From Pelobacter sp. (GTDB lineage Bacteria; Desulfobacterota; Desulfuromonadia; Geobacterales; Pseudopelobacteraceae), in assembly GCA_030824515.1 (NCBI GenBank), contig JAVBXN010000016.1, positions 17,733 to 81,732 on the forward strand: a stretch of 64,000 nt of DNA, read 5' to 3'. This document shows, piece after piece, positions 44,801-52,865 of this stretch. The position numbers and the translations under genes are program-made. The notes beneath the pieces were generated by a model. The model was not told the origin of the DNA and made no database searches. It was given only the letters and a program-made list of their open reading frames with translations. Position 1 is the stretch's first letter; each line of letters begins with the position of its first letter.

Positions 44801-45988
44801 TCAGTCGCTGATCGATCGGTGCTGATACAGCCGCCTGAACAGTCCCAGCGCAATCACCCCCACGACCCCATTAATAACAAAAGCGACCCTGAAACCCTCC
44901 GCTCTGATGAACGGCCCCATTCCGGCAGAGCTCAACATCATGCCTGCATAAATACAGGTGTTATAGCAACCGACGGCAAGCCCGCGCTTTTCCTGGGGCA
45001 CGGCATCGGCAATCAAAGCACAGATAACAGTGAAGGCAACCCCCATGCCGCCACCCATCACAGCAGCTGTGGCAATAAACGAAAATGCCGAGTGACAGAG
45101 CCCGAAGGCGGCCATTGCCATGGCAAATACTGCCAGACCGCCAACCACAAGGATACTGCGATCTTTAAAACGATCACACAGATGGCCAGACGGTAAACGC
45201 GACAGGGCATTGACCAGTGCCCCGGTCGCAAACACCAACCCCACATGCACCGTGTTCATTCCCAGGTTCAGCATGTAGAGCGGCATAAAAGTAACAAACG
45301 TTCCATACCCCAAACAGCAACCGAAGACAGCAACCAGACAGGCGACGAGTGGACGGTTCAGCATGAGACATTTTAATGATTGCAGTATTTCATGGTTCGA
45401 GACACCGGTACGCAGGGCTACGACAGGAGTCGGGAGAAAAAACAGTGCCACGAAAAACATGGCAAAAATCAAGCCGCCAGCTAGCGGAAACACCTGCCTG
45501 AGCCCCAAAACACCGGCAACAAAGCCGCCGGCGGCCGGACCAAGGGTCATGCCGCAGTACATGGCCATGGTATACCATCCGAAGGCTTGACCACGTAATG
45601 CAGGGGGTGTCACATCCCCCACATAGGCCATGAGAGCGGGTGAAAAGGTTGACAACCCCACGCCGAAGAGCAGGTAGATAAGCGCCAACTGAGGCAGGTT
45701 GCCGCTCCAGTACAACATAAATGATGATCCGGTGAGAATAAGAAGCCCGCCCAACAGTGGCAACCTGCGGCCAAACCGGTCGGAGATGAGGCCCGACGGA
45801 ATGGAGAGGCAACACGCCGTAAGCATGAAGACGCCATTGATCATCCCAACCTGAACAGCATCGGCACCAAGCGAAGTAGCAAGCAACGGAACAATCGGCA
45901 ACCTCATGTACGAGCCGAAAAAGCAGAAGAAACCGATGACGCACGAGGTCAGCAGTCGTCTATCAACCTTGTGTTCTGGAGATTTCAA
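44801..45988 (-). CDS. MFS transporter
   Basis: 395 residues starting at a TTG (RBS AAAAGGG 6 nt away). About 12 transmembrane segments; the family signature between helices 2 and 3 is SGLISDRFGRRLPLLGG, repeated in the second half as SGHLCDRFKDRSILVVGG. This is the drug/sugar-type MFS. Its TTG overlaps the stop of the hemerythrin remnant, and the sigma54 promoter at 46156-46171 lies ~170 bp upstream, so it may belong to the aromatic/Mo regulon. Substrate unknown. Confidence 0.85.
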   Translation of the reverse strand: MKSPEHKVDRRLLTSCVIGFFCFFGSYMRLPIVPLLATSLGADAVQVGMINGVFMLTACCLSIPSGLISDRFGRRLPLLGGLLILTGSSFMLYWSGNLPQLALIYLLFGVGLSTFSPALMAYVGDVTPPALRGQAFGWYTMAMYCGMTLGPAAGGFVAGVLGLRQVFPLAGGLIFAMFFVALFFLPTPVVALRTGVSNHEILQSLKCLMLNRPLVACLVAVFGCCLGYGTFVTFMPLYMLNLGMNTVHVGLVFATGALVNALSRLPSGHLCDRFKDRSILVVGGLAVFAMAMAAFGLCHSAFSFIATAAVMGGGMGVAFTVICALIADAVPQEKRGLAVGCYNTCIYAGMMLSSAGMGPFIRAEGFRVAFVINGVVGVIALGLFRRLYQHRSISD

Positions 45989-46150
45989 GGTTTATCCCTT
46001 TTTATACTATTCCCGGCCGACGCCTGGGACACAAGAAATTCTTCAAAGTGCCGGTCATGCACATGGATATGTTCCAGGAAGATCCGGCGGACCCTGGGCA
46101 GCCAGTTGGATATAATTTCTTCGCCCTTGCTGAAGCAGTAGTCATCATGA
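45985..46150 (-). pseudogene. C-terminal remnant of a hemerythrin-like gene
   Basis: The minus frame reads HDDYCFSKGEEIISNWLPRV, RRIFLEHIHVHDRHFEEFLV and SQASAGNSIKRDKP. This parallels the end of the intact hemerythrin at 56.6 kb (LVHIQSHDRDFEAFLVSSPG), including the His and Asp metal ligands. There is no in-frame start after the sigma54 promoter, so it is a remnant in the leader of the MFS transcript. Confidence 0.65.
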
Positions 46151-46155
46151 GCATT

Positions 46156-46171
46156 TGCAGCGAATGTGCCA
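46156..46171 (-). promoter_or_regulatory. Sigma54 -24/-12 promoter (toward MFS)
   Basis: Minus-strand TGGCACATTCGCTGCA: TGGCAC, five bases, CTGCA; the invariant GG and GC are 10 bp apart. Predicted start near 46144. The core TGGCACATTCG is identical in the moeA and right-edge promoters. Confidence 0.75.
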
Positions 46172-46235
46172 TTGAGCAGCAACACATAACTATCCGAAAT
46201 AATTGTTTTCAATATTAGGCAGGCCAATCCTTCTT

Positions 46236-46282
46236 ATCGTTTTGACAAGACGTTGTGTCGTTTTGATAGCGGCTTGTTTTCT
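46236..46282. promoter_or_regulatory. Activator-binding site cluster (upstream of MFS promoter)
   Basis: GTTTTGACAAG, then GTCGTTTTGATAGC and CTTGTTTTC: reading the minus strand, TTGTCAAAAC and TATCAAAAC and GAAAACAAG appear, the same words as in the UAS of the moeA and CDGSH promoters. Located 65-126 bp upstream of the -24/-12 element. Confidence 0.55.
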
Positions 46283-46359
46283 AAAGAGCAACGCCTACCG
46301 TCCAAGCGTCCAGAAACATTTTGCATGCCTGACACAGGGAGGCCAGGGCGTTTATCATA

Positions 46360-46387
46360 TCGATAATCACATTGTCAAAACAAGAAG
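46360..46387. promoter_or_regulatory. UAS dyad upstream of moeA promoter
   Basis: TCGATA (46360-46365), 7 bp, TGTCAA (46373-46378), then AACAAGAAG. The same architecture is at 59220 and 63848. Lies 63-90 bp upstream of the sigma54 promoter. Confidence 0.65.
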
Positions 46388-46449
46388 GTTCACACCCACA
46401 CCCTCGACTCACATGCAATGATTACCGATAGTTAGTTACATTTTTTCAA

Positions 46450-46465
46450 TGGCACATTCGTTGCT
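46450..46465 (+). promoter_or_regulatory. Sigma54 -24/-12 promoter of the moeA operon
   Basis: TGGCACATTCGTTGCT, a perfect fit to the consensus TGGCAC-N5-TTGCW. Predicted start near 46477, 93 bp before the moeA ATG. Confidence 0.88.
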
Positions 46466-46569
46466 ACTTCAGCAACAAACCGTTTTTGCACATCCAGGCC
46501 GAGGTCGTATTACCGAGCAGACCCCGGCAACAGAACAATTCCAGACCCCCAAAGAAGCGAGGCGTGGAC

Positions 46570-47793
46570 ATGATCAGCATTGAATCTGCTCAACAAATTA
46601 TTCTGGACCGGGTCGGCGTATTACCGGTGGAAGAAATACCGCTGTTGCAGGGACTTGGGCGAATAATTGCCAAGGACGTCTTCGCGCCATGGGATACCCC
46701 GTTAGCCGACAAGTCCGCTATGGACGGATACGCCATATCATCCAGCTCCCCAAAGCGGGACACGTGGTCGGTGGTAGATTTTGTTCCGGCCGGCAGCATG
46801 CGCACAACCCTGGTGGCACCGGGTGAAGCGGTAAAAATCATGACCGGAGCCACAATACCACCAGGTTGCGACACCGTCGTGCCGATTGAGGATACGGAAC
46901 AGACACCGGACGGTGTACGACTGATTCGTGACTTGAAACCAGGATCCCACATCAGGAAACGCGGCGATGACGTGAAGGAAAATGATCTGGTAATAGCCGC
47001 AGGATCAATAGTGAGGCCACAGGAGATCGGTTTGCTGGTCTCTTTAGGCAAGACCACTGTCGGTGTGTATCGCAAACTGCGGGTCGCCATACTCGCTACC
47101 GGCGACGAACTGCTTGACGCCGGATCACCGCCTGATCCCTGCAGAATAATTAACAGCAATAGCTACAGCCTGGCGGCACAGGTACTTGAAGCGGGCGGCG
47201 AACCGCTGCTCATTGGAATTGCAGCAGATACCGGCGAGGCTACCAAAGAGAAAATAAGTGAAGGACTTCAGGCAGACATGCTCATCACCACCGGTGGAGC
47301 GTCGATAGGTGACCGCGATTTTGTCAAGGAATCCATCCAGGAAATGGGCGGCGAGCTACTGTTTTGGAAAGTTAACATGAAGCCCGGCAAGCCGGTAGCT
47401 TTTGCGCTACTCGCAGGCAAACCGGTATTCGCCCTTCCCGGAAATCCGGTAGCTGCGATGGTTGGTGTCGAGATGTTCGTGCGACCGGCCATATTACAGA
47501 TGACGGGGCATTCCCGCATCATGAAGCCGAAAGTCAAAGCGGTACTGGCTGGACAGGTGACGAACCGGGGAGAGCGTCCACACCTTTTAAGGATGCGTAT
47601 CACACTGGAAAATGGCGCCTACATCGCCATGGCAACCAGTAGCCAAAGCTCAGCCAACCTTACGTCACTGACCGAGGGAAACGGCCTCTTACGGCTTGAG
47701 GCAAATTCCTCTATTTCTGAAGGCAGCATTGCGGAAGTAACCGTTCTTGATCATGGCTTTGAAATGGGGAGTATTGATTATGGCACTTTATGA
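46570..47793 (+). CDS. moeA: Molybdopterin molybdenumtransferase MoeA
   Basis: 407 residues from the ATG at 46570. Landmarks: DTPLADKSAMDGYAI, VKIMTGATIPPGCDTVVPIE, VAILATGDELLDAGSPPDPC, ITTGGASIGDRDFVKE, KPGKPVAFALLAGKPVFALP and GNPVAAMVGVEMFV. MoeA inserts molybdate (or tungstate) into adenylated molybdopterin. First gene after a sigma54 promoter, which is unusual for a general cofactor gene, and overlaps moaA. Confidence 0.95.
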   Translation: MISIESAQQIILDRVGVLPVEEIPLLQGLGRIIAKDVFAPWDTPLADKSAMDGYAISSSSPKRDTWSVVDFVPAGSMRTTLVAPGEAVKIMTGATIPPGCDTVVPIEDTEQTPDGVRLIRDLKPGSHIRKRGDDVKENDLVIAAGSIVRPQEIGLLVSLGKTTVGVYRKLRVAILATGDELLDAGSPPDPCRIINSNSYSLAAQVLEAGGEPLLIGIAADTGEATKEKISEGLQADMLITTGGASIGDRDFVKESIQEMGGELLFWKVNMKPGKPVAFALLAGKPVFALPGNPVAAMVGVEMFVRPAILQMTGHSRIMKPKVKAVLAGQVTNRGERPHLLRMRITLENGAYIAMATSSQSSANLTSLTEGNGLLRLEANSSISEGSIAEVTVLDHGFEMGSIDYGTL

Positions 47794-48760
47794 TTCCTTC
47801 GGTAGATCCATAAACTATCTGCGTCTATCGGTAACTGATCGCTGCAACCTGCGCTGCATGTATTGCATGCCTGCAGCAGGGATGCCCGCGATCAAGCATT
47901 CGGACGTCTTGAGTTATGAGGAGCTGTTGCAAGTCGCTGAGGCTGCGGTAGCGATTGGCGTAGAAAAAATACGGGTGACCGGCGGAGAACCGCTGGTCAG
48001 AAAAGGGATCATCCCCTTCCTGGAACGACTTGCCATAATACCGGGCCTGAAACGCCTGGTTCTTACAACCAACGGCATTCTACTGCCGGAAATGGCGGAG
48101 GAACTCCGCTGCGCCGGCGTTGAGAGCCTGAATATAAGTCTTGACTCTTTTCGCCCCGATACCTTTTCAAGCATCACCCGTGGTGGTGACGTGCAGCAAG
48201 TTTTAAAAGGCATAGCTGCTGCTGAAAAAGCGGGGTTCAAGCTCATCAAGATCAACGTGGTCGTGATGCGGGGAGTAAATGATGACGAAGTGGCAGATTT
48301 TGCCGCACTTACCATAGACAAGCCCTACCGTGTCCGTTTTATCGAATACATGCCGACCCTGAGGGATGACAAATGGAAACAGCGCACCATGGCTGGCGAA
48401 GAGTTGCTGGAGCTGCTCTCACGGCGATTTTCACTGCGCCCGGTCAAGAAGGAAAGTATGGACGGACCCGCCACTTATTATCAGATTAACGGGGCAGCCG
48501 GAATGGTCGGGGTAATTACCCCGGTTTCCTGCCATTTTTGCGGTGAATGCAACAGGATCAGGGTTACATCCTCAGGTGTCGCCAAGGGCTGTCTCTTTTC
48601 AACTGAGTTACGGGATCTGAAACCGGCCATAAGAACCGGCAACAACCAAGCGATCAGGGACGCGCTTCGCTTCGTAGTCAACGACAAACCGGAGCATCAC
48701 GCCATTGCCGAACAGGTGCGCCACCATCCGGTCCTGCCCATGTCACAGGTGGGAGGCTGA
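47780..48760 (+). CDS. moaA: GTP 3',8-cyclase MoaA
   Basis: 326 residues from the ATG at 47780, overlapping moeA by 14 bp. Radical SAM cluster motif CNLRCMYCMP; second 4Fe-4S cluster in CHFCGECNRIRVTSSGVAKG; the C-terminal Gly-Gly (QVGG) needed for activity is present. Produces cyclic pyranopterin precursor from GTP. moaC, moaE and moaD are not seen, so the rest of the pathway is elsewhere. Confidence 0.96.
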   Translation: MALYDSFGRSINYLRLSVTDRCNLRCMYCMPAAGMPAIKHSDVLSYEELLQVAEAAVAIGVEKIRVTGGEPLVRKGIIPFLERLAIIPGLKRLVLTTNGILLPEMAEELRCAGVESLNISLDSFRPDTFSSITRGGDVQQVLKGIAAAEKAGFKLIKINVVVMRGVNDDEVADFAALTIDKPYRVRFIEYMPTLRDDKWKQRTMAGEELLELLSRRFSLRPVKKESMDGPATYYQINGAAGMVGVITPVSCHFCGECNRIRVTSSGVAKGCLFSTELRDLKPAIRTGNNQAIRDALRFVVNDKPEHHAIAEQVRHHPVLPMSQVGG

Positions 48761-48819
48761 CCAAAAGAACCCACCACGCACGACTACATTGTTGCCGTTG
48801 TTTAATAAAAGGAGATGAC

Positions 48820-49041
48820 ATGAAAGAGGAAGTAATGAAGGTTCTTGACACATTGCGGCCCACTCTGAAAGGCGAAGGCGGCGACCTGGAGCTGGAGGAG
48901 ATCAGCGAAGACGGCACGGTCATCGTACGCTTGAAGGGGCTCTGCGGCACCTGCACCGCCACACTCTGGACACATAGATTACGCATTGAGCGGACTATGA
49001 AAATGAAGATGCCGGGCATTAAGGTAATTGTCCGGGTTTAA
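48820..49041 (+). CDS. NifU C-terminal-domain Fe-S scaffold-like protein
   Basis: 73 residues, RBS AAAGGAG 6 nt upstream. VLDTLRPTLKGEGGDLELEE and VIVRLKGLCGTCTATLWTHR with Cys42 and Cys45 (CGTC) in place of the usual CGSC; then IERTMKMKMPGIKVI. Such NfuA/NifU-C domains assemble or carry Fe-S clusters. Shorter than NfuA, no degenerate A-domain. In this operon it may serve the Fe-S enzymes of the system. Confidence 0.85.
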   Translation: MKEEVMKVLDTLRPTLKGEGGDLELEEISEDGTVIVRLKGLCGTCTATLWTHRLRIERTMKMKMPGIKVIVRV

Positions 49042-49084
49042 TATAAGAATACACGCCAAAGTACAGACACAACGGGGGATTAAA

Positions 49085-49915
49085 ATGCGAAACACTATAA
49101 TCGTCTTTACCAAGGTGCCGAAATCCGGAGAGACCAAGACACGGCTTATGACGGAGAGAGAGGGTATTCTGACTCCGGATGAAGCCATGGCGTTGTACGA
49201 AGGGTGCCTTCTGGATGTGATAAATGTATGCATTGCGTCAAAGAGCGGCGATGTGCGGATTTGTTACAACAACAAAGGCGATGTTGATTATCTGGAAAAA
49301 CTGCTGGAGAAGGTCTCAGACCGCTCACAAATCAAGGAACTTTATGCCGACAAAGGCGGAAACTTTGATGATTGCATGCAGTATGCTGCCGACCACATCC
49401 TGAAAGAGGGCGGTCCAGACAGATTAGCTGACAGCCTGCTCATCGTTGGCGGAGACATCCCCACATTGCAACCATATATTCTGCAAGACGCAGTTAAAAA
49501 GATGAAAAAGCTTGCATGCAGCAAGGCCGGACTGGCAGCGGCAATAAAGCTGGGTACTGAAAACCGGCATCTTGGAGCAGCTCTGGTGGAAGGGGCCTGC
49601 CAGGAAGGTGGTTTTTCCATAATCGGATATACCTGCGCGACTCCATTTGCTTTCAAAGGCGTATTCTATAACCAGGACGGCATAACAGCTCTGGATATGT
49701 TGCTATTAAAAGCCGTCGAAAACAGCATACCATTGGCGGTTGTCGAAGCTGTCCCGGACGTTGATATTCCCGTTGACCTTGCAAGCATGATTCCGGTTGT
49801 AAAGGCTCTCAGGCTGGCTTCTTACCATGATGAAAGCATCCTGACTCCTGTGAATACTCTTGGAATACTGGAAGAGATCGGGTTGGAAAGCACAGCGACA
49901 CCACCACAACGATAA
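49085..49915 (+). CDS. TIGR04282/DUF2064 (CofC-like) transferase
   Basis: 276 residues from the ATG at 49085 (GGGGGA upstream). IIVFTKVPKSGETKTRLMTE, ILTPDEAMALYEGCLLDVIN and LLIVGGDIPTLQPYIL are the DUF2064/TIGR04282 pattern, related to CofC and MocA nucleotidyltransferases; the family is also named from arsenosugar/selenodomain neighbourhoods. Possible roles: a nucleotidyl- or glycosyltransferase that modifies the cofactor or an arsenic/selenium metabolite. Third of the operon after moaA and the NifU-like gene. Confidence 0.78.
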   Translation: MRNTIIVFTKVPKSGETKTRLMTEREGILTPDEAMALYEGCLLDVINVCIASKSGDVRICYNNKGDVDYLEKLLEKVSDRSQIKELYADKGGNFDDCMQYAADHILKEGGPDRLADSLLIVGGDIPTLQPYILQDAVKKMKKLACSKAGLAAAIKLGTENRHLGAALVEGACQEGGFSIIGYTCATPFAFKGVFYNQDGITALDMLLLKAVENSIPLAVVEAVPDVDIPVDLASMIPVVKALRLASYHDESILTPVNTLGILEEIGLESTATPPQR

Positions 49916-49973
49916 CTGGCAGCTCTGCTGTAAACGATTCCAAAAGTATAAATACTGATTGAAGGGGATGCCC

Positions 49974-50930
49974 TTGAACAACATAGAGCTTGCCGAATCA
50001 TTAACAAAACTGCTGACTCTCCGCTGGTCGCCTGTTGCGGTAAAACTGCTTAAACCTGGCGAAGAGGTTCCCGGCAATGTTTCCGAACCGTCCATACCGC
50101 TCCGCCATTGCCAGGCCATAACGGCAGCCAGGCGAGGAAACAGCATCCATATGCCACCTGCCAAACATGCCTGCCCTGATGGCTCTGCGATTATGGGGCT
50201 GGTGCCGATGTCGCCCAAATTGCGCTCCGGAGAGCTGTACCTTTTGTTTAAAAAGTTACCCAACATAGAAATAGCGCAGAAAATGATCGCATCGAGGCCG
50301 GAGTTCGAGGCCGGCACATACCGGGCTTCGGTTGTTGCTCCTCTGGAGGACGCGCAATTTGAACCGGATGTGGTTATCTTCACTATTTATCCTGAGCAGA
50401 TCATGTGGCTTTGCTGTTCGCAAAGCTATGGCAGCGGCGAAAGGCAGGTTTTCCATACATCCGGATACAACTCAACCTGTGCCGATCTAACAGTGCAGGT
50501 CATGAAAAGCCAAAAAATGAACATATCCTTTGGATGCTACGGAGCAAGGGCAATAAGCGATATCAATGATTTTGAAGCATACCTTTCCGTCCCGTTCAAT
50601 CAGCTCCCTGCGCTCGTTGAATCGCTGGAAAAACTGGCAGTCAAAAGCATTCCGGAGGCGCGCAGGAAAATCTACATGCCTCCGGTTATTGACAACGTCG
50701 TGCGATCGGGACAAGCGGAAGATTTTTCTGTGAATGTGCGCATCAATGAAGAACGCTGCAACGGCTGCGGGTTGTGCGAGGCTTTTTGTCCGGAAACGGT
50801 AATTGAAATGAGGTCCGCAGGAGAAGCTTCAAAAGCCCATGCGGCTGCACCAGAAAAATGCAGCACCTGTTACACCTGTGTCGGACAGTGTCCACAAAAA
50901 GCAATACAGCTGGAATTACAACACAAATAG
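49974..50930 (+). CDS. DUF169 protein with C-terminal 2x[4Fe-4S] ferredoxin domain
   Basis: 318 residues. The TTG at 49974 follows AAGGGG by 6 nt and is preferred; the ATG at 49968 abuts the RBS. DUF169 core: LRWSPVAVKLLKPGEEVP, HCQAITAARRGNSIHMPPAK, CPDGSAIMGLVPMS and QIMWLCCSQSYGSGER. C-terminal ferredoxin: NEERCNGCGLCEAFCPETVI and CSTCYTCVGQCPQKAI. DUF169 is often near anaerobic redox enzymes; its chemistry is not established. The fusion suggests an electron-transfer protein. Confidence 0.82.
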   Translation: MNNIELAESLTKLLTLRWSPVAVKLLKPGEEVPGNVSEPSIPLRHCQAITAARRGNSIHMPPAKHACPDGSAIMGLVPMSPKLRSGELYLLFKKLPNIEIAQKMIASRPEFEAGTYRASVVAPLEDAQFEPDVVIFTIYPEQIMWLCCSQSYGSGERQVFHTSGYNSTCADLTVQVMKSQKMNISFGCYGARAISDINDFEAYLSVPFNQLPALVESLEKLAVKSIPEARRKIYMPPVIDNVVRSGQAEDFSVNVRINEERCNGCGLCEAFCPETVIEMRSAGEASKAHAAAPEKCSTCYTCVGQCPQKAIQLELQHK

Positions 50931-50958
50931 CGTATTTGCATTTCCGGGGAGCAATAAC

Positions 50959-51423
50959 GTGGACTATCAAATAATGTTCGCAAATAGTGACGCCGAAGAA
51001 GAATTGCGGGGGATTTTTCTGGACAGCGACATGGACATTGCAGGCGACATACAGGAGCATGTGCTGATTAGAAAAGGCGATGAAATCATCGGTGGCGGCA
51101 TGCTGGCTCAAACAGACAGCAAGGTGTTTCATCTGCTGGTATTTGCGGTAAAGGAAAGTGCGCGCAAACATGGTATTGGCAGAGTACTGATCGAGGAATT
51201 ACTGAGACAGCCCTGGCACTACTGTTTAGACAGCTCGGCAGTACTGGAGAGAGATCATAAAGTTACAACGGTCGCAAAAGGGCAAAGCGCCGGGTTTTAT
51301 AAAAAAATCGGCTTTGTTCCCTGCAGTTTTGCTGATCTGGCACAGCCATTCAACGAACAGTGCCTTGAATGCCCGGAACGGGATGACTGCGGCCCGGTTG
51401 CGATGATGTACGCGGCGCAATGA
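50959..51423 (+). CDS. GNAT acetyltransferase with Cys-rich tail
   Basis: 154 residues from the GTG at 50959 (GGGGAG 8 nt upstream). Acetyl-CoA loop: FAVKESARKHGIGRVLIEEL; FYKKIGFVPCSFADL follows. The C-terminus CLECPERDDCGPVAMMY carries three Cys and may hold a metal or be redox-active. Substrate unknown. Close behind the DUF169 gene. Confidence 0.78.
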   Translation: MDYQIMFANSDAEEELRGIFLDSDMDIAGDIQEHVLIRKGDEIIGGGMLAQTDSKVFHLLVFAVKESARKHGIGRVLIEELLRQPWHYCLDSSAVLERDHKVTTVAKGQSAGFYKKIGFVPCSFADLAQPFNEQCLECPERDDCGPVAMMYAAQ

Positions 51424-51451
51424 CCATGACTCTGTTACAAAAGAGATCTGC

Positions 51452-52243
51452 GTGAATAAATCAACCTTCATAATTTCAGGTTCCGGAGCCGGTCCCGGCG
51501 CGCCCTCCTTCTTCTGCGACTGCAAAGGATGCGTGGAAGCCCGCGAAAATCAGACGGCTGCCAGGACGCGCTCGGGAGCAATCATCTCAAGCGCAAACCG
51601 GAATATTCTGTTTGATACGCCTCCGGATCTTAGAGCTCAACTGATCAGAGAAAAAGTCAGCATTATTGACCAGGTCTTTCTGACTCATTGGCATTACGAT
51701 CATTTTGGCGGTCTTGGTGAGCTGGAATATTATGTGAAATTGAAACGGAAAAAACCAATCCCGTTGTATTTGCCGCCCACCGCCGTCGAGCAATTCAGAA
51801 GAGCTTTTCCTGATCTTGAGGAGATATTTGAAGTAACCTCCTGGAAATTTAATGAATCTTACTTTTTCGACAAGCTTTCGATTACGCCGCTCCCTGCCAA
51901 TCACAGTATAGAGACCGCAGGTTTTCTGGTTAAATCCGCCGAGAACAGACTTGCCTATTTTCCGGATACTGCAGGCTTGCCTGACGAAACGGCACAGGCA
52001 GTAAAAAACGTTGACTGGCTCATCTGCGACGCCACTTTTCATGGTGACAACTGGTTTCCTCATAGTCACATGTCGGTGCTGGAAGCTATCGATCTGGGCA
52101 GGGAAGTAAATGCACGCCATACCGTACTCACCCATATGTCAGTCCATTACAGTCAGCCCTTCACGACGCTTGAACTGGCGGAGACTCTATCCGGACACCC
52201 GCATGTTCTGGCGGCATATGACGGTATGCAGATAAAACTGTAA
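51452..52243 (+). CDS. PhnP-like metallo-beta-lactamase-fold hydrolase
   Basis: 263 residues starting at a GTG. N-terminal Cys motif FFCDCKGCVEA; metal-binding FLTHWHYDHFGGLGELEY, PLPANHSIETAGFLVKSAEN, CDATFHGDNWFPHSHMSVLE and VLTHMSVHYS. Resembles PhnP (cyclic phosphodiesterase) and related MBL enzymes. In this operon it may process a phosphodiester or cofactor intermediate; unproven. Confidence 0.85.
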   Translation: MNKSTFIISGSGAGPGAPSFFCDCKGCVEARENQTAARTRSGAIISSANRNILFDTPPDLRAQLIREKVSIIDQVFLTHWHYDHFGGLGELEYYVKLKRKKPIPLYLPPTAVEQFRRAFPDLEEIFEVTSWKFNESYFFDKLSITPLPANHSIETAGFLVKSAENRLAYFPDTAGLPDETAQAVKNVDWLICDATFHGDNWFPHSHMSVLEAIDLGREVNARHTVLTHMSVHYSQPFTTLELAETLSGHPHVLAAYDGMQIKL

Positions 52244-52262
52244 TCGGGATCACGGGAACAAA

Positions 52263-52865
52263 ATGAAGAAATCCCTCGGCGCAAAACCGCTGGCGCTCCC
52301 TTCGCCCGTGTGGGTTATCGGGAGTTATGACTCTCACCAGCAGCCCAATATCATGGTTATTTCCTGGGGCGGCATATGCTGCACGACACCTCCCTGCGTG
52401 GCAATTTCCATACGAAAAACACGTTCGACGCACACAAACATCATGAAACACAACGCCTTCACGATAAACATTCCATCCCGCCGACATTTAGTTGAAACAG
52501 ATTATGCCGGGCTTGTTTCAGGAATAAATTTCGATAAGTTCTCCGCCACCGGCTTGACCGCAGTAAAAAGTTCGCTTGTGAATGCTCCTTTTGTGAAAGA
52601 GTTCTCTCTGATTATGGAATGCGAACTTCTTCACATCATTGATATTGGCTCGCATACTCAGTTCATTGCCAAAATACTTGATGTAAAAGCTGATGAGGCA
52701 GTACTTGGCAATAATGGGTTACCGGTCGCTGAGAAGGTTGATCCAATCATCAGCAGCGCATGCGATAGTGCATATTATGCGCTTGGGGATTATCTGGAGC
52801 GGGCCTATTCACCGGGGATGGCTTTATTGGAGGGTCCACAACTTTGGACATTGAAAAATTCATGA
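52263..52865 (+). CDS. Flavin reductase-like FMN-binding protein
   Basis: 200 residues: LALPSPVWVIGSYDSHQQPN, IMVISWGGICCTTPPCVAIS, RKTRSTHTNIMKHNAFTINI and LMECELLHIIDIGSHTQFI-type segments (LIMECELLHIIDIGSHTQFI) are the DIM6/NTAB flavin-reductase fold. Uses FMN and NAD(P)H or acts as flavoredoxin in anaerobes. Its stop overlaps the next ATG (ATGA). Confidence 0.85.
   Translation: MKKSLGAKPLALPSPVWVIGSYDSHQQPNIMVISWGGICCTTPPCVAISIRKTRSTHTNIMKHNAFTINIPSRRHLVETDYAGLVSGINFDKFSATGLTAVKSSLVNAPFVKEFSLIMECELLHIIDIGSHTQFIAKILDVKADEAVLGNNGLPVAEKVDPIISSACDSAYYALGDYLERAYSPGMALLEGPQLWTLKNS

Larger units (their letters stand above)
46151..46569. other. Divergent sigma54 control region between MFS and moeA
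   Basis: About 420 bp holding two divergent -24/-12 promoters and a cluster of activator-type dyads (46236-46282 and 46360-46387), listed separately. No gene is seen in it apart from the remnant hemerythrin start. Confidence 0.75.
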
